Made by a program: the position numbers and the translations under genes. Under the pieces are notes generated by a model. That model was not told the origin of the DNA. It saw only the letters and a list, made by a program, of their open reading frames with translations, and did not search any database. Below, one piece after another: positions 23,037-32,158 of a stretch of DNA of 62,150 nucleotides. The first letter of the stretch is position 1; the number at the start of each line of letters is the position of its first letter. This DNA comes from Hymenobacter rubripertinctus (GTDB lineage: Bacteria; Bacteroidota; Bacteroidia; Cytophagales; Hymenobacteraceae): assembly GCF_003583925.1 (NCBI RefSeq), contig NZ_QYCN01000013.1, positions 19,493 through 81,642 on the forward strand. The letters run 5' to 3'.

Positions 23037-25952
23037 ATGGCCGACAACTCCGCTTTGCAAGTAGCCGCCCCCGCGGCCGACCCCATTGACCAGCTCGACC
23101 CCCGCGAGTTTATCCTCATCAAAAACGCCCGGGTCCATAATCTGAAGAACCTGAGTGTGGCCCTGCCGCGCAACAAATTCATTGTGGTTACGGGCCTGTC
23201 GGGTTCCGGCAAGTCGTCGTTGGCCTTTGATACGCTCTATGCCGAGGGGCAGCGCATGTACGTGGAGAGCCTCAGCAGCTACGCCCGCCAGTTCCTGGGC
23301 CGCATGGACAAGCCCGACGTGGACTATATCCGGGGCATCTCGCCGGCCATTGCCATTGAGCAGAAGGTCAGCATCAAGAACAACCGCTCCACCGTGGGCA
23401 CCAGCACCGAAATCTACGACTACCTCAAGCTGCTGTTTGCGCGGGTGGGTCGCACCTACTCGCCCGCCAGCGGAGTGCAGGTGAAAAAGGACAACGTGGC
23501 CGACGTGGTGGACTTCCTCATGCAACTACCCGCCGATACCCGCCTGACGCTGCTGGCCCCCCTGCAACGTGCCGAGGACGGTCGCCCGATGAGCAAGGAG
23601 CTGGATTTGCTCCTCCAGAAGGGCTATAGCCGGGTGGTGGTAGGCGGCGAAACCGCGTTCATTGAAGACCTGCTCACCGAGGGCCAGCCCGAAGTAACGG
23701 GCGAAGTGTTCATCATGATTGACCGCGCCGTTATCGTGCCCGGCGACGAAGACCTGGCCTTCCGCCTCGCCGACTCCGTGCAGACCGCCTTCTTCGAGGG
23801 CCACGGGAGTTTAGTTGTTAGTTATCAGTTGTCAGTTGTCGGTAATCAGTTGTCAGTTGTTAGTGAGCAGAACGGCCCGACAACTGACAACCAACAACTA
23901 ACAACTAACCTGACAACCAAAAGCTTCTCCGACAAATTCGAGCTGGACGGGCTCGTGTTTGAGGAGCCGAGCGTGAACTTCTTCTCCTTTAATAACCCCT
24001 ACGGCGCCTGCCAGACCTGCGAGGGGTTCGGTTCGGTGCTGGGCATTGATGAGGACCTGGTGATTCCCGATAAGAGCCTGACGGTGTACGAGGGCGCCAT
24101 TGCCCCCTGGCGCACCGACAAGCAGAGCGAGTGGCTCAAGCCGCTCATCAAGAACGGTATCCGCTTCGATTTCCCGATTCACCGCCCCTACAACGAGCTG
24201 AGCGAGGCCGAGCGCACCCTGCTCTGGAAGGGCAACAAGTACTTTGAGGGCCTGAACGCCTACTTCAAGTGGGTGAGCGAGCAGACCCACAAAATCCAGT
24301 ACCGGGTGCTGCAAAGCCGCTACCGGGGTCGCACCACCTGCCCCGACTGCCGGGGCACCCGCCTGCGCAAGGATGCCCAGTACGTGAAAGTGCAGGACCG
24401 CAGCATTACCGACCTGGTGCTGCTGCCCGTGAGCGAGGCCCTGGCGTTTTTCCGGACCCTGGACCTGCCCACCAACGAAGCCAAAGTGGCCGAGCGCCTC
24501 GTGACCGAAGTCACCAACCGTTTGGAGTACCTCAACCGGGTGGGCCTGGGCTACCTCACCCTCAACCGGCTCAGCAGTACGCTCTCGGGCGGGGAGAGCC
24601 AGCGGATTTCGCTGGCCACCTCCCTGGGTTCGGCTTTGGTAGGCTCCATGTACATTCTCGATGAGCCCAGCATTGGCCTGCACCCCAAGGATGCCGAGCA
24701 GCTGATCGGCGTGCTGCGCTCCTTGCAGCAGCTCGGCAACACCGTGATTGTGGTGGAGCACGAGGACAAGATGATGGAGCAGGCCGACCAGATTATCGAC
24801 ATCGGCCCCGAGGCCGGATCGGGCGGCGGCATCCTGCAATTCCAGGGCACCTACGCCGAAGTATTGGCCTCCGACACCTACACCGGCGAATACCTGAGCG
24901 GCCGGCGCGAGGTGGCCGTGCCCAAAATTCGGCGCCCCTGGCGCAACGCCCTGGAGCTGACCGGGGCCCGCGAAAACAACCTGAAGAACGTGAGCGTGAA
25001 GTTTCCGCTCAACGTGATGACGGTGGTTACGGGCGTGTCGGGCTCGGGCAAAAGCACGCTGGTAAAGCGCATTCTGGCCCCGGCCCTGCTCAAGCAGCTC
25101 GGCGGCGGCGCGGGCGAGGCCACCGGCAAGTTCGACCGCCTGATGGGCGTGAACGGGCAGGTAACCCACGTGGAGTTCGTCGACCAGAACCCCATCGGCA
25201 AGAGCAGCCGCTCCAACCCGGTTACCTACGTGAAGGCCTACGACGCCATCCGGACCCTGTTTGCCGACCAGCCCCTGGCCAAGGCCCGGGGCTTCAAACC
25301 CTCCCACTTCAGCTTCAATATCGACGGCGGCCGCTGCGAACTGTGCCAGGGCGAGGGCCAGGTGAAAATCGAAATGCAGTTCATGGCCGACATCTACCTG
25401 ACCTGCGAAGCCTGCGAGGGCCGCAAGTTCAAGCAGGACGTGCTGGATGTGCAGTTCCAGGGTCATGCCATCAACGAGGTGCTCGAAATGACCATTGAGG
25501 ACAGCCTGGAGTACTTCAAGGGCCAGCCCAAAATCGTGGAGCGCCTCAAGCCCCTGGAAGACGTGGGCCTGGGCTACATCCGGCTCGGGCAGTCGGCCAA
25601 CACGCTTTCGGGCGGCGAGGCCCAGCGCGTGAAGCTGGCCTCTTTCCTGACCAAGGGCAACACCCATCAGCACGATAAAATCTTGTTCATCTTCGATGAG
25701 CCCAGCACCGGCCTGCACTTCCACGACATCAATAAGCTGATGACGGCCCTCAACGCGCTGGTGGAGCAGGGCAACTACGTACTCATCATCGAGCACAACA
25801 TGGACATCATCAAGTGCGCCGACTGGGTGATTGACCTCGGCCCGGAAGGCGGCCTCAACGGCGGCCACCTACTGTTCGAGGGTACGCCCGAGCAGTTGGT
25901 GAAGCTGAAAGACACCAACCACACCGCCCGCTTCCTGGCCGAAAAGCTCTAA
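23037..25952 (+). CDS. uvrA: UvrA, excinuclease ABC subunit A, with a repeat-derived insert
   Basis: A 971-residue ABC-type damage sensor of nucleotide-excision repair. Two ATPase modules are visible: Walker A GLSGSGKS (53-60) and [11 protein letters not shown] (about 665), signatures [17 protein letters not shown] and [15 protein letters not shown], and Walker B-like [11 protein letters not shown] and [12 protein letters not shown]. Zinc-binding C-x2-C pairs are CQTCEG, CPDCRG, CELCQG and CEACEG. Residues about 258-295 are not from the family: 23809-23919 is a copy of the GTTGTCA hairpin repeat in the same frame, giving a Gln/Thr/Val/Ser-rich insert between the canonical GHG and FSDKFELDG positions. 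The enzyme may still work, since this is a loop. Confidence 0.94.
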   Translation: MADNSALQVAAPAADPIDQLDPREFILIKNARVHNLKNLSVALPRNKFIVVTGLSGSGKSSLAFDTLYAEGQRMYVESLSSYARQFLGRMDKPDVDYIRGISPAIAIEQKVSIKNNRSTVGTSTEIYDYLKLLFARVGRTYSPASGVQVKKDNVADVVDFLMQLPADTRLTLLAPLQRAEDGRPMSKELDLLLQKGYSRVVVGGETAFIEDLLTEGQPEVTGEVFIMIDRAVIVPGDEDLAFRLADSVQTAFFEGHGSLVVSYQLSVVGNQLSVVSEQNGPTTDNQQLTTNLTTKSFSDKFELDGLVFEEPSVNFFSFNNPYGACQTCEGFGSVLGIDEDLVIPDKSLTVYEGAIAPWRTDKQSEWLKPLIKNGIRFDFPIHRPYNELSEAERTLLWKGNKYFEGLNAYFKWVSEQTHKIQYRVLQSRYRGRTTCPDCRGTRLRKDAQYVKVQDRSITDLVLLPVSEALAFFRTLDLPTNEAKVAERLVTEVTNRLEYLNRVGLGYLTLNRLSSTLSGGESQRISLATSLGSALVGSMYILDEPSIGLHPKDAEQLIGVLRSLQQLGNTVIVVEHEDKMMEQADQIIDIGPEAGSGGGILQFQGTYAEVLASDTYTGEYLSGRREVAVPKIRRPWRNALELTGARENNLKNVSVKFPLNVMTVVTGVSGSGKSTLVKRILAPALLKQLGGGAGEATGKFDRLMGVNGQVTHVEFVDQNPIGKSSRSNPVTYVKAYDAIRTLFADQPLAKARGFKPSHFSFNIDGGRCELCQGEGQVKIEMQFMADIYLTCEACEGRKFKQDVLDVQFQGHAINEVLEMTIEDSLEYFKGQPKIVERLKPLEDVGLGYIRLGQSANTLSGGEAQRVKLASFLTKGNTHQHDKILFIFDEPSTGLHFHDINKLMTALNALVEQGNYVLIIEHNMDIIKCADWVIDLGPEGGLNGGHLLFEGTPEQLVKLKDTNHTARFLAEKL
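23809..23919. repeat. GTTGTCA-type hairpin repeat inside uvrA
   Basis: Tandem words such as GTTATCAGTTGTCAGTTGTC on the left and CAACTGACAACCAACAACTA on the right make a hairpin with a central GAGCAGAACGGCCCG. It is of the same kind as 3215-3284 and 40405-40481, but here lies in a coding frame and keeps it open. Confidence 0.9.
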
Positions 25953-25954
25953 AT

Positions 25955-26126
25955 CACAGATGTTACAGATGGTGCAGATGAAAAGGATTCGTTCTAACGA
26001 AAGATTTGTGCTGTTTGGGGATTCGTTCAACGATTCACCAAACGGCTTTTGCCTCGGCACTAATCTTCGACTAGAACGAATCCTTTTCATCTGCACCATC
26101 TGCACCATCTGTAACAGCTGTGATTC
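25955..26126. repeat. Large inverted repeat between uvrA and the VOC gene
   Basis: The left arm 25955-26004 (ending GATGAAAAGGATTCGTTCTA) and the right arm about 26071-26125 (beginning TAGAACGAATCCTTTTCATC) are almost complementary, with an ATGGTGCAGATG tract near the ends. It starts 3 bases past the uvrA stop. Confidence 0.9.
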
Positions 26127-26501
26127 ATGAATCTCAACCAGGTAACCGTGCCTGCCCGGGATGTGGCGGCGGCAGTAGCCTTTTACCAGCAGTTAGGCTT
26201 GCGGCTGATTGTGGATGCCTGCCCGCGCTACGCCCGGCTGGAATGCCCCGACGGGGAGGCGACGTTCTCCATTCATCGGGTGGAAGAACTGCCCCGGGGC
26301 GAAGGTGTAACGGTGTATTTCGAGCACGAAGAGTTGGATGAGTGGGTGGCGACGCTGCGCGGGTTGGGGGTGAAGTTTGAGCAACTGCCCACCGACCAAA
26401 GCTGGCTTTGGCGGGAGGCCCGCCTGAAGGACCCGGCCGGTAACCAGCTCATCCTATTTTATGGCGGCGAAAACCGCAAAAACCCGCCCTGGCGGGTGTA
26501 G
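26127..26501 (+). CDS. VOC-family (glyoxalase-like) protein
   Basis: A 124-residue single-domain protein with the beta-alpha-beta-beta-beta repeats of the vicinal oxygen chelate superfamily. NQVTVPARDVAAAVAFYQQLGLRLIVDACP and the second half DEWVATLRGLGVKFEQLP...KDPAGNQLILFYGG are typical of glyoxalase/bleomycin-resistance type proteins. The substrate is not predictable. The ATG at 26127 begins a base after the long inverted repeat. Its start is close to the family average. Confidence 0.88.
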   Translation: MNLNQVTVPARDVAAAVAFYQQLGLRLIVDACPRYARLECPDGEATFSIHRVEELPRGEGVTVYFEHEELDEWVATLRGLGVKFEQLPTDQSWLWREARLKDPAGNQLILFYGGENRKNPPWRV

Positions 26502-26707
26502 TTCCGGTTACCGGGCTGTGCCACCCTGCGCGGGGCCGCACGATGTCACGTTTTTGTCCGGTTATGACGGAGTTTTGCGCTTTCGGTTTGATATATTGTT
26601 CGGCGATGAAGCGCCGGGCAGGCGGTGGCGTTCCGGCTCATGGCGGCCGTTGGCTGGCCGGGTATCGTTGCTCAAAACCGATCTGAATTGATAAGCAGCG
26701 CTCAAAT

Positions 26708-27172
26708 ATGGTAATGATCCACGATCTGCGGCTGCGGCTGCAACACGATGCGGCAACGGGGCTACTCCGGGCTGCCTGGCGCAAAGGCCAGCCGTTGTCG
26801 GCCTTTCAGTCGGCGCTGGAGTGGCTGATGGAGTTTAGCCAGGAGCACCAGGTAACGCGGTGGCTCATCGACATGCAGAGCCTGCCACCCTTGGGCAATG
26901 CCGAGCAAACTTGGATTACCGAGCACTGGTTTACGGCCATTACGGCCACGCCGGTACGCCAGTTGGCACTAGTGCTGCCTTCGGAAATGCACAACTACCT
27001 GGTCGCTACCGCACCGGTCCACGACCCCCGGCTGGTCCCACCATTCGAGCTGAATTTCTTCACGGACGCAGCTTCGGCGTTCGGCTGGCTGATGGAAAGT
27101 GAGCCGACAGGGGAACAAATCTGGCAGGAGTGGCCGCCCGACCATTCCGAGCCGGACCCGCGCCTGGCGTAA
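26708..27172 (+). CDS. STAS/SpoIIAA-like hypothetical protein
   Basis: A 154-residue protein (start at 26708; the in-frame ATG at 26714 is also possible). There is no signal peptide. Its layout (a short strand IHDLRLRLQHDAATGLLRAAW, a helix, then RWLIDMQSLPPLG and a final helix DAASAFGWLMESE) resembles small STAS/SpoIIAA-like proteins. Two relatives at 49644 and 50119 share the W..D...L...P.D..W pattern. The link to anti-anti-sigma function is only by fold similarity. It stands alone between the VOC and the TspO-like gene. Confidence 0.6.
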   Translation: MVMIHDLRLRLQHDAATGLLRAAWRKGQPLSAFQSALEWLMEFSQEHQVTRWLIDMQSLPPLGNAEQTWITEHWFTAITATPVRQLALVLPSEMHNYLVATAPVHDPRLVPPFELNFFTDAASAFGWLMESEPTGEQIWQEWPPDHSEPDPRLA

Positions 27173-27228
27173 GTCTGCGGCAGGTGGCCGGCCGGGAAAA
27201 GCCGGGTATTTTTTCGGTTCTTGAGCAG

Positions 27229-28044
27229 ATGAACTCCACGCTGCCTGCCTCTGGCTTGTCGTCGTCGGCCCCTGGCAACCGCGCCTGGCGCTGGCTGGCT
27301 GCTGCCGCTACCACCGCCAACGTCTTCCTCAACTACTGGTCGAATGCCCACCCCTTCAACGGGCAGACCAACGCCGTGGTATCGGGCAAATACCCGACGC
27401 CGGTTACGCCGGCCGGCTACGCGTTCAGCATCTGGGGCCTGATTTTTCTGAGTTTGCTGGCTTACGCCGTCTGGCAGCTGCTGCCGGCCCAGCGCCCCAA
27501 CCCGCTGCCCGACCGCCTGGCCCGCCCGCTGGTGCTCGTGAACGTACTCACGGGCTGCTGGCTGGTGATATTTGCCTATGAGCTGCTGCCCCTGAGCGCC
27601 CTGGTGATGATCGGCATTCTGGCCGCGCTGGCCCTGGCCTACGGGCGGCTACGGCAGCTGGCCCGGCTGGAACCGGCCACCGTACCGGCCTGGGTCAACC
27701 TGCCGTTCGGCCTTTATCTGGGCTGGATTTCGGTGGCCCTGGTCGTGAACCTTACCGTGGCCCTGGGCCAGCACTGGCAGCCCGGCCCGGCCCCGGGCCT
27801 TGTCCTGGCGATGGGGCTGATGGGAGTAGTAGCTGCCCTGGCCCTTGGCGTAGTCGGCCGCTTCCGGGAACTGGCCTACCCGGCGGCCGTCACCTGGGGC
27901 CTGGTGGGCATCTGGGCCGCCCGCAACGGGGCGCCCGACACGCAGTTTCTGGCCTGGGCGGCGCTGCTGGCTGCGGCCGTAGTGGCCTTGGGGGCTTTGG
28001 TACTGGTATGGCGAGGAAGAAGGGGTGAGGCAGTGAAGGGGTGA
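27229..28044 (+). CDS. Tryptophan-rich TspO/MBR-like membrane protein
   Basis: A 271-residue membrane protein. The start at 27229 (MNSTLPASGLSSS) is chosen over the upstream extension. It has about 7 hydrophobic segments, and FSIWGLIFLSLLAYAVWQLLP and VNLPFGLYLGWISVALVVN are the tryptophan-rich stretches of TspO-related proteins. The length is longer than classical TspO (about 155). Porphyrin or cholesterol transport is known for distant relatives but not for this branch. It begins 57 bases past the stop of the STAS-like gene. Confidence 0.75.
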   Translation: MNSTLPASGLSSSAPGNRAWRWLAAAATTANVFLNYWSNAHPFNGQTNAVVSGKYPTPVTPAGYAFSIWGLIFLSLLAYAVWQLLPAQRPNPLPDRLARPLVLVNVLTGCWLVIFAYELLPLSALVMIGILAALALAYGRLRQLARLEPATVPAWVNLPFGLYLGWISVALVVNLTVALGQHWQPGPAPGLVLAMGLMGVVAALALGVVGRFRELAYPAAVTWGLVGIWAARNGAPDTQFLAWAALLAAAVVALGALVLVWRGRRGEAVKG

Positions 28045-28085
28045 TAGTGTGAGGAGGCGAAGGAAGAATTGAACGCAACGAGAAG

Positions 28086-28207
28086 AACGTCATTCCGAGC
28101 GCAGCCGAGGAATCTCGCGTGCTGACGGTGCCCTGCTAACCAGCCGTCAGCAATACCATTGCGCGCGAAATTCCTCGACTCCGCTGCGCTGCGCTCGGAA
28201 TGACGTT
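28086..28207. repeat. Intergenic inverted repeat AACGTCATTCCGAGC
   Basis: Left arm from 28086 (AACGTCATTCCGAGCGCAGC) pairs with GCGCTCGGAATGACGTT ending at 28207. The body holds GAATCTCGCG against CGCGAAATTCC. A sister copy is at 59683-59781 (AACGTCATTCAGAGC). Confidence 0.88.
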
Positions 28208-28292
28208 CCGTTTCTCCCTTCGCCCCATCACTTCCTCCCCCCACATTGTCCTAACTTGCGCGTCCAACTCTCACCCCCATACCCTTTCCGCT

Positions 28293-29057
28293 ATGCGTAA
28301 GAATATTGTAGCCGGCAACTGGAAAATGAACACCACGTTGCAGGACGGCCAGGCGCTTATTTCCGAAATCGTACACATGGTGCAGGACGAAACCACCGGC
28401 CCGGCCGTGGAAGTAGTGGTTTGCCCGCCCTTCCCGTTCCTGCCGGCCATTGGCAAGCTGCTGCCCGAGGGCGGTCAGTTCCACCTCGGGGCTCAGAACT
28501 GCCACCAGAAGGAAAGCGGCGCGTTCACCGGCGAGGTGTCGGCCAAAATGCTGCAATCCGTGGGCTGCGAGTACGTGATTCTGGGCCACTCGGAGCGCCG
28601 TCAGTATTTCCGCGAAGACGACGAGCTGCTGAGCCAGAAGCTGAAAGCGGCCCTGGCCGCCGGCCTCAAACCCATTTTCTGCGTGGGCGAAACCCTGGAA
28701 ATTCGCGAGCAGGACGAGACGTTCAACTTCATCAGCAAGCAGCTCCAGGACGGCTTGTTTCACCTCAGCAACGAGGAGTTCGACCAGGTAACCGTGGCCT
28801 ACGAGCCCATCTGGGCCATCGGGACCGGCAAAACGGCCACCAGCCAGCAGGCCCAGGAAGTGCACGCCTTCATCCGGGAGCAGCTGGCCCGCGCCTACGA
28901 CGCCAAGGCGGCCCTGAACACGAGCATCCTCTACGGGGGCTCCTGCAATGCCCAGAATGCCCGCGAGCTGTTCAGCCAGCCCGACGTGGACGGCGGCCTG
29001 ATCGGCGGCGCGGCCCTCAAATCCCGCGACTTCACCGACATCATCAAGTCGTTCTAG
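28293..29057 (+). CDS. tpiA: Triosephosphate isomerase
   Basis: A 254-residue TIM-barrel enzyme that interconverts dihydroxyacetone phosphate and glyceraldehyde 3-phosphate in glycolysis. Lys11 in GNWKMN, His99 in ILGHSERR, Glu171 in VAYEPIWAIGTG and the phosphate-gripping GGAALKSRDF are all present. The start at 28293 (MRKNIVAGNWKMN) is the family start; the upstream open frame lies in the inverted repeat at 28086 and beyond. It is probably on its own transcript. Confidence 0.96.
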   Translation: MRKNIVAGNWKMNTTLQDGQALISEIVHMVQDETTGPAVEVVVCPPFPFLPAIGKLLPEGGQFHLGAQNCHQKESGAFTGEVSAKMLQSVGCEYVILGHSERRQYFREDDELLSQKLKAALAAGLKPIFCVGETLEIREQDETFNFISKQLQDGLFHLSNEEFDQVTVAYEPIWAIGTGKTATSQQAQEVHAFIREQLARAYDAKAALNTSILYGGSCNAQNARELFSQPDVDGGLIGGAALKSRDFTDIIKSF

Positions 29058-29162
29058 AGAAGGGAGACAAGAGAGGGGAGAAGGGAGACAGGTAGCGGCC
29101 GTTAAACGTATTGCCGGCCGCATTTTTGCTTCTCGCTTCTCCTGTCTCACTTCTACCCCAAT

Positions 29163-29546
29163 ATGCTTCCAACTCTGCTCCTTTCCGGCCTGCTGGCGCT
29201 GAATCCGTTTGCCGCCGGGCCGCGCGGGCCACTAGCGGTTCCGGCGGCCGTCGTGGGCTCCGTCGACCCCTGCCGCCTCTACGGCTCGGTGTACCTGGAG
29301 CACGACCCACGCCGCCGGAGCGGCTGCTTCGCGGTGGTGTACCTGGAGCCCGAGGAAGCCTTTGCCGATTTGCTGGTGTACCCGGAAACCAACAAGCTCT
29401 TCGCCGACCAGGCCGGCCTCTGGTACCTCACCGAAGGCCGCAACTTCGCCGATTACGCCCTCTTTGTAACCCACAACCGCAACCTGGCCGATTTCTCCTT
29501 CCAGTACACCAAAGTGCGCAACTACGCCGGCTGCCGGAAGCGGTGA
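29163..29546 (+). CDS. Exported DUF6150-family protein
   Basis: A 127-residue protein. The N-terminal 20 residues (MLPTLLLSGLLALNPFAAG) look like a signal peptide. The rest matches the DUF6150 pattern: DPCRLYGSVYLEHD, EEAFADLLVYPETNKLFADQAGLWYLTEGRNFADYAL, then NRNLADFSFQYTKVRNYAGC. Function is not known. Its stop lies at the edge of the large palindrome at 29545. Confidence 0.78.
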   Translation: MLPTLLLSGLLALNPFAAGPRGPLAVPAAVVGSVDPCRLYGSVYLEHDPRRRSGCFAVVYLEPEEAFADLLVYPETNKLFADQAGLWYLTEGRNFADYALFVTHNRNLADFSFQYTKVRNYAGCRKR

Positions 29547-29730
29547 ATGAGTGACTCGGTGAATGAGTGAATCATGCGGCCCAGGTACGTAGCGCGAACC
29601 AATTCGTTCTGCACGTGGGGAGCGGCCGAAATAAACACGAAGCCCCTGACGTGCGCACGTCAGGGGCTTCGTGTTTACCAGGAATACGTACTGGGCCGCA
29701 TGATTCACTCATTCACCGAGTCACTCATTC
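29545..29730. repeat. Nested perfect palindromes
   Basis: The outer arms are a perfect 39-bp inverted repeat (29545-29583 and 29692-29730). The inner 29632-29677 is a perfect 46-bp palindrome with no loop, of the form TAAACACGAAGCCCC...TTTA. It starts in the last codon of the DUF6150 gene and ends just before the OmpA-half stop at 29737. A strong hairpin on both strands. Confidence 0.95.
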
Positions 29731-29736
29731 ACCGAA

Positions 29737-30090
29737 TCACCGCTTCACCAGCTCCACCCGGCGGTTTTGGGCGCGGCCGGCTTCGGTGGTGTTGGCGGTT
29801 AGGGGTTGGGTCTGGCCGAAGCCGGCGGCCTGCAAACGCTCGGCGGCTATGCCGGCTGCCCTCAGAAACGCCACTACTGCCCCGGCCCGGGCCTCGGACA
29901 GCGGCTGGTTGTGGGCGGCGGTGCCGGCGTTGTCGGTGTGGCCCTGCACGGCCAGGCGCAGGGTGGGGTTCTGGCGCAACAGCGTCGCTACTTCGGCCAC
30001 CGTCGGCTCCGATTCGGGCCGGATGGTGGCCTTATCCGTGTCGAAGTTCACGTAGAGGGCCACGTGGCCTTCCGCGTCTAATTTTTTTTT
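29737..30090 (-). pseudogene. OmpA domain, downstream half of a split lipoprotein gene
   Basis: Encodes the OmpA-like peptidoglycan-binding domain (PF00691): ALYVNFDTDKATIRPES, QGHTDNAGTAAHNQPLSEARA and LQAAGFGQTQPLTAN...GRAQNRRVEL. It has no start of its own other than GTG at 30063; in the -1 frame the run continues upstream through AAA AAA AAA TTA GAC GCG into the preceding gene. With one more A, or a -1 slip, it joins the 30078-30809 gene as one lipoprotein of about 357 residues. Either a programmed frameshift, a recent mutation or a sequencing error is possible. Confidence 0.85.
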
Positions 30091-30809
30091 AGCTCCCCGG
30101 CCGGAACCGTGGATACCTGCTGGGGCATGGCGGCCCGCTCAGTCACGTTGATGTTCATGTACGTTTCGCCGGGCTTCACCTGAATCCAGACTTCTTTATC
30201 CTTCTGCCGGATAACGTAGGTATCCACCTGGTCGCCGGCGTCAATGTTGCCAGTGTATTTTTTGTACGTGTCACGGCCAATTTTCTCCACGGCCTCACGC
30301 GGCAGCTCGCCCGACGACACCTGCACACCGCCCAGGCTCTTGATCAGGGTTTCGTAGTTGCGCTGCTGCATCAGCTCCGAGGTTTTCTTGTTGTTGTTGA
30401 TTACCCGGTACTGGCGGCGCAGCACTTTGCCCTCAATGGGCACCAGCTGCTGGCCGTCGTACACGTACGAGCGGTCGAACTCGTAGTAGGCGCTGTCGCT
30501 GGGGTTGGGAAACTTGTAACCCTTGGGGCCGCTCACGTAGGGGAAGCCGCCCAGGCTGGCGGTGGAAACGGGTATGGTGCTGATGTTGAAGGCCCCGCCC
30601 GGGGTGGCGGCCGTTTCGCCCGCCGCCGGTTGGGCTGGGGCGGTTTCGGCTGGGGCGGTTTCGGCGGCTACTTCGGGGCTGGCCACGGTCGTTTCGGTAT
30701 TCGCAGTGGCTTCCGTCGGCGCGTCGGCGGGTTGGTCGTTGCTGCCGCAGCCGCTGAGGAGCGGGGCCAGCAGGGTGGCGGTGAGCAGGTAGCGCAAAGG
30801 TTGCTTCAT
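30078..30809 (-). CDS. Lipoprotein, upstream half of an OmpA-family gene
   Basis: A 243-residue lipoprotein, start at 30809 (MKQPLRYLLTATLLAPLLSGC, lipobox LLSGC). After an Ala/Glu/Thr/Pro linker (25-75) it holds a region starting GGAFNISTIPVSTASLGGFPYVSGP, with GRDTYKKYTGNIDAGDQVDTYVIRQKDKEVWIQV and ending VPAGELKKN. Relatives in Bacteroidota continue directly into an OmpA domain with ALKKELDANGHVALY-like sequence. The stop TAG is right after the A9 tract at 30082-30090. The start of prmA is 167 bases away, divergent. Confidence 0.82.
   Translation of the reverse strand: MKQPLRYLLTATLLAPLLSGCGSNDQPADAPTEATANTETTVASPEVAAETAPAETAPAQPAAGETAATPGGAFNISTIPVSTASLGGFPYVSGPKGYKFPNPSDSAYYEFDRSYVYDGQQLVPIEGKVLRRQYRVINNNKKTSELMQQRNYETLIKSLGGVQVSSGELPREAVEKIGRDTYKKYTGNIDAGDQVDTYVIRQKDKEVWIQVKPGETYMNINVTERAAMPQQVSTVPAGELKKN
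30082..30090 (-). promoter_or_regulatory. A9 tract, candidate -1 slippery site
   Basis: On the minus strand the codons read GAG CTA AAA AAA AAT TAG. A AAA AAA is the classic -1 slippery heptamer; a slip back by one base would read AAA TTA GAC and enter the OmpA domain. A palindrome GGCCACGTGGCC lies just after it (30057-30068). Confidence 0.7.
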
Positions 30810-30976
30810 AGCAGAAAGAGGAAGGATGAAGCAGTAAAAGAAGCAATAATTATATACTTGAATGCTTTTGTTCTTTTCTCCCGGAGATTCGCCGGTGGGA
30901 AGCCGCCGTTTTTTGCCCGACCTTTGCCGCCCCGGCCCCGCCGGCTGGTCCTTGTTTTCTTCTGACTCAACCTCCA

Positions 30977-31813
30977 ATGGATTTTATTGAACTGCGCGTA
31001 ACGGCTCCCGGCGAGCTGTCGGATATTCTGGTGGCCGAGTTGGCCGAAATCGGCTTCGACACCTTCGAGGACAACGACGAAGGCTTCTGCGCCTACACCA
31101 CCCAGGACGTGTTCAGTGCCGACAACGTGGCCGAAATCATGAGCCGCTACCAGGGCCTGGGCGAGGTGGAGTTCGAGCACCGCCTTATTACCCGCCAGAA
31201 CTGGAACGCCGAGTGGGAGAAGAACTTCCAGCCCCTGGTCATTGCCGATAAAGTGTCGGTGCGCGCGCCTTTCCACGCGGCCCGGCCCGACCTGGAGTAC
31301 GAAATCGTGATTATGCCCCGCATGTCCTTCGGCACGGGCCACCACGATACCACGGCCCTCATGATCACCAACCAGCTCCACATCGACCACCAGAACAAGC
31401 GCGTGCTCGACATGGGCTGCGGCACCGGCATTCTGGCCGTGATGGCCGTGCAGCTGGGCGCCAGCTACGTGCTGGCCGTGGACGTGGAGCCCTGGACGGC
31501 CGAAAACGCCGCCGACAACGCCCTTGAAAACAACGTGCAAAACCAGGTGGAAGCCCGCCTCGGCGACGTAACGGCCCTGGAAGGGGAGGAGCCCTTCGAC
31601 CTGATCCTGGCCAACATCAACCGCAACGTGCTGCTGGAAGACATGGGGGCGTACGCCCACTACCTCAAGCCCGGCGGCCCCATCCTGTTCTCGGGCTTCT
31701 ACGAGGACGACCTGCCCCTGATCCGGGCGGCGGCCGAGCAGTCCGGCTTCGCCTACGAAAGCCACCGGGTGCAGAATCACTGGGTGTCGGCCGTGTTCCG
31801 GCAGCCGGCTTAG
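30977..31813 (+). CDS. prmA: Ribosomal protein L11 methyltransferase
   Basis: A 278-residue SAM-dependent methyltransferase that trimethylates ribosomal protein L11. The N-terminal substrate-recognition domain (about 1-90) contains RQNWNAEWEKNFQP. The catalytic domain has MSFGTGHHDTTALM, VLDMGCGTGILAVMA (SAM loop) and LILANINRNVLLED. All match PrmA. It is divergent from the lipoprotein gene and followed by a strong terminator. Confidence 0.94.
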   Translation: MDFIELRVTAPGELSDILVAELAEIGFDTFEDNDEGFCAYTTQDVFSADNVAEIMSRYQGLGEVEFEHRLITRQNWNAEWEKNFQPLVIADKVSVRAPFHAARPDLEYEIVIMPRMSFGTGHHDTTALMITNQLHIDHQNKRVLDMGCGTGILAVMAVQLGASYVLAVDVEPWTAENAADNALENNVQNQVEARLGDVTALEGEEPFDLILANINRNVLLEDMGAYAHYLKPGGPILFSGFYEDDLPLIRAAAEQSGFAYESHRVQNHWVSAVFRQPA

Positions 31814-31835
31814 GGGCCGTCCGTCAGCTAACCGA

Positions 31836-31881
31836 CCAAACACCGCTGCCCGAGCCCCCCGGCTTGGGCAGCGGTGTTTGG
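31836..31881. terminator. Terminator after prmA
   Basis: CCAAACACCGCTGCCCGAG (31836-31854) pairs with CTTGGGCAGCGGTGTTTGG (31863-31881) with one mismatch. Confidence 0.85.
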
Positions 31882-32158
31882 CAGGAAAATGGCTGGCCGT
31901 CGGAATTGAACGAAAGTCGGGCGGAGTATAATTGTGGCGAGGCCGGCCGGGAAAGCCACGGGCTGGTCGCCGGAAAGTGCCGGCTTTTGCTGAAATTGTA
32001 GGCGACTAACTGAGTAGGGAGCCATAGGAATCAGGTAATTGGCCCGTCCGGCTTCGCTGCTGAGGGTCTGGGTTACCGGCCTCCGGCTCGTTGGTTGACG
32101 AAGGGTAGCGGGCCGCTGGTTGCCCGCTGCGGATGGACTTTAGGACTACACCTGGATA
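31882..32158 (+). other. Gap before the 1720-residue gene
   Basis: No gene is seen. A loose promoter-like pair, TTG at 31906-31908 and TATAATTG at 31927-31934 (18-base spacer), is possible but lies over 220 bases ahead of the start. Confidence 0.35.

Noticed and set aside
29574..30092. Plus-strand frames across the nested palindrome and the OmpA half
   Set aside because: They read the opposite strand of the OmpA domain and the palindrome; no family motif in either.
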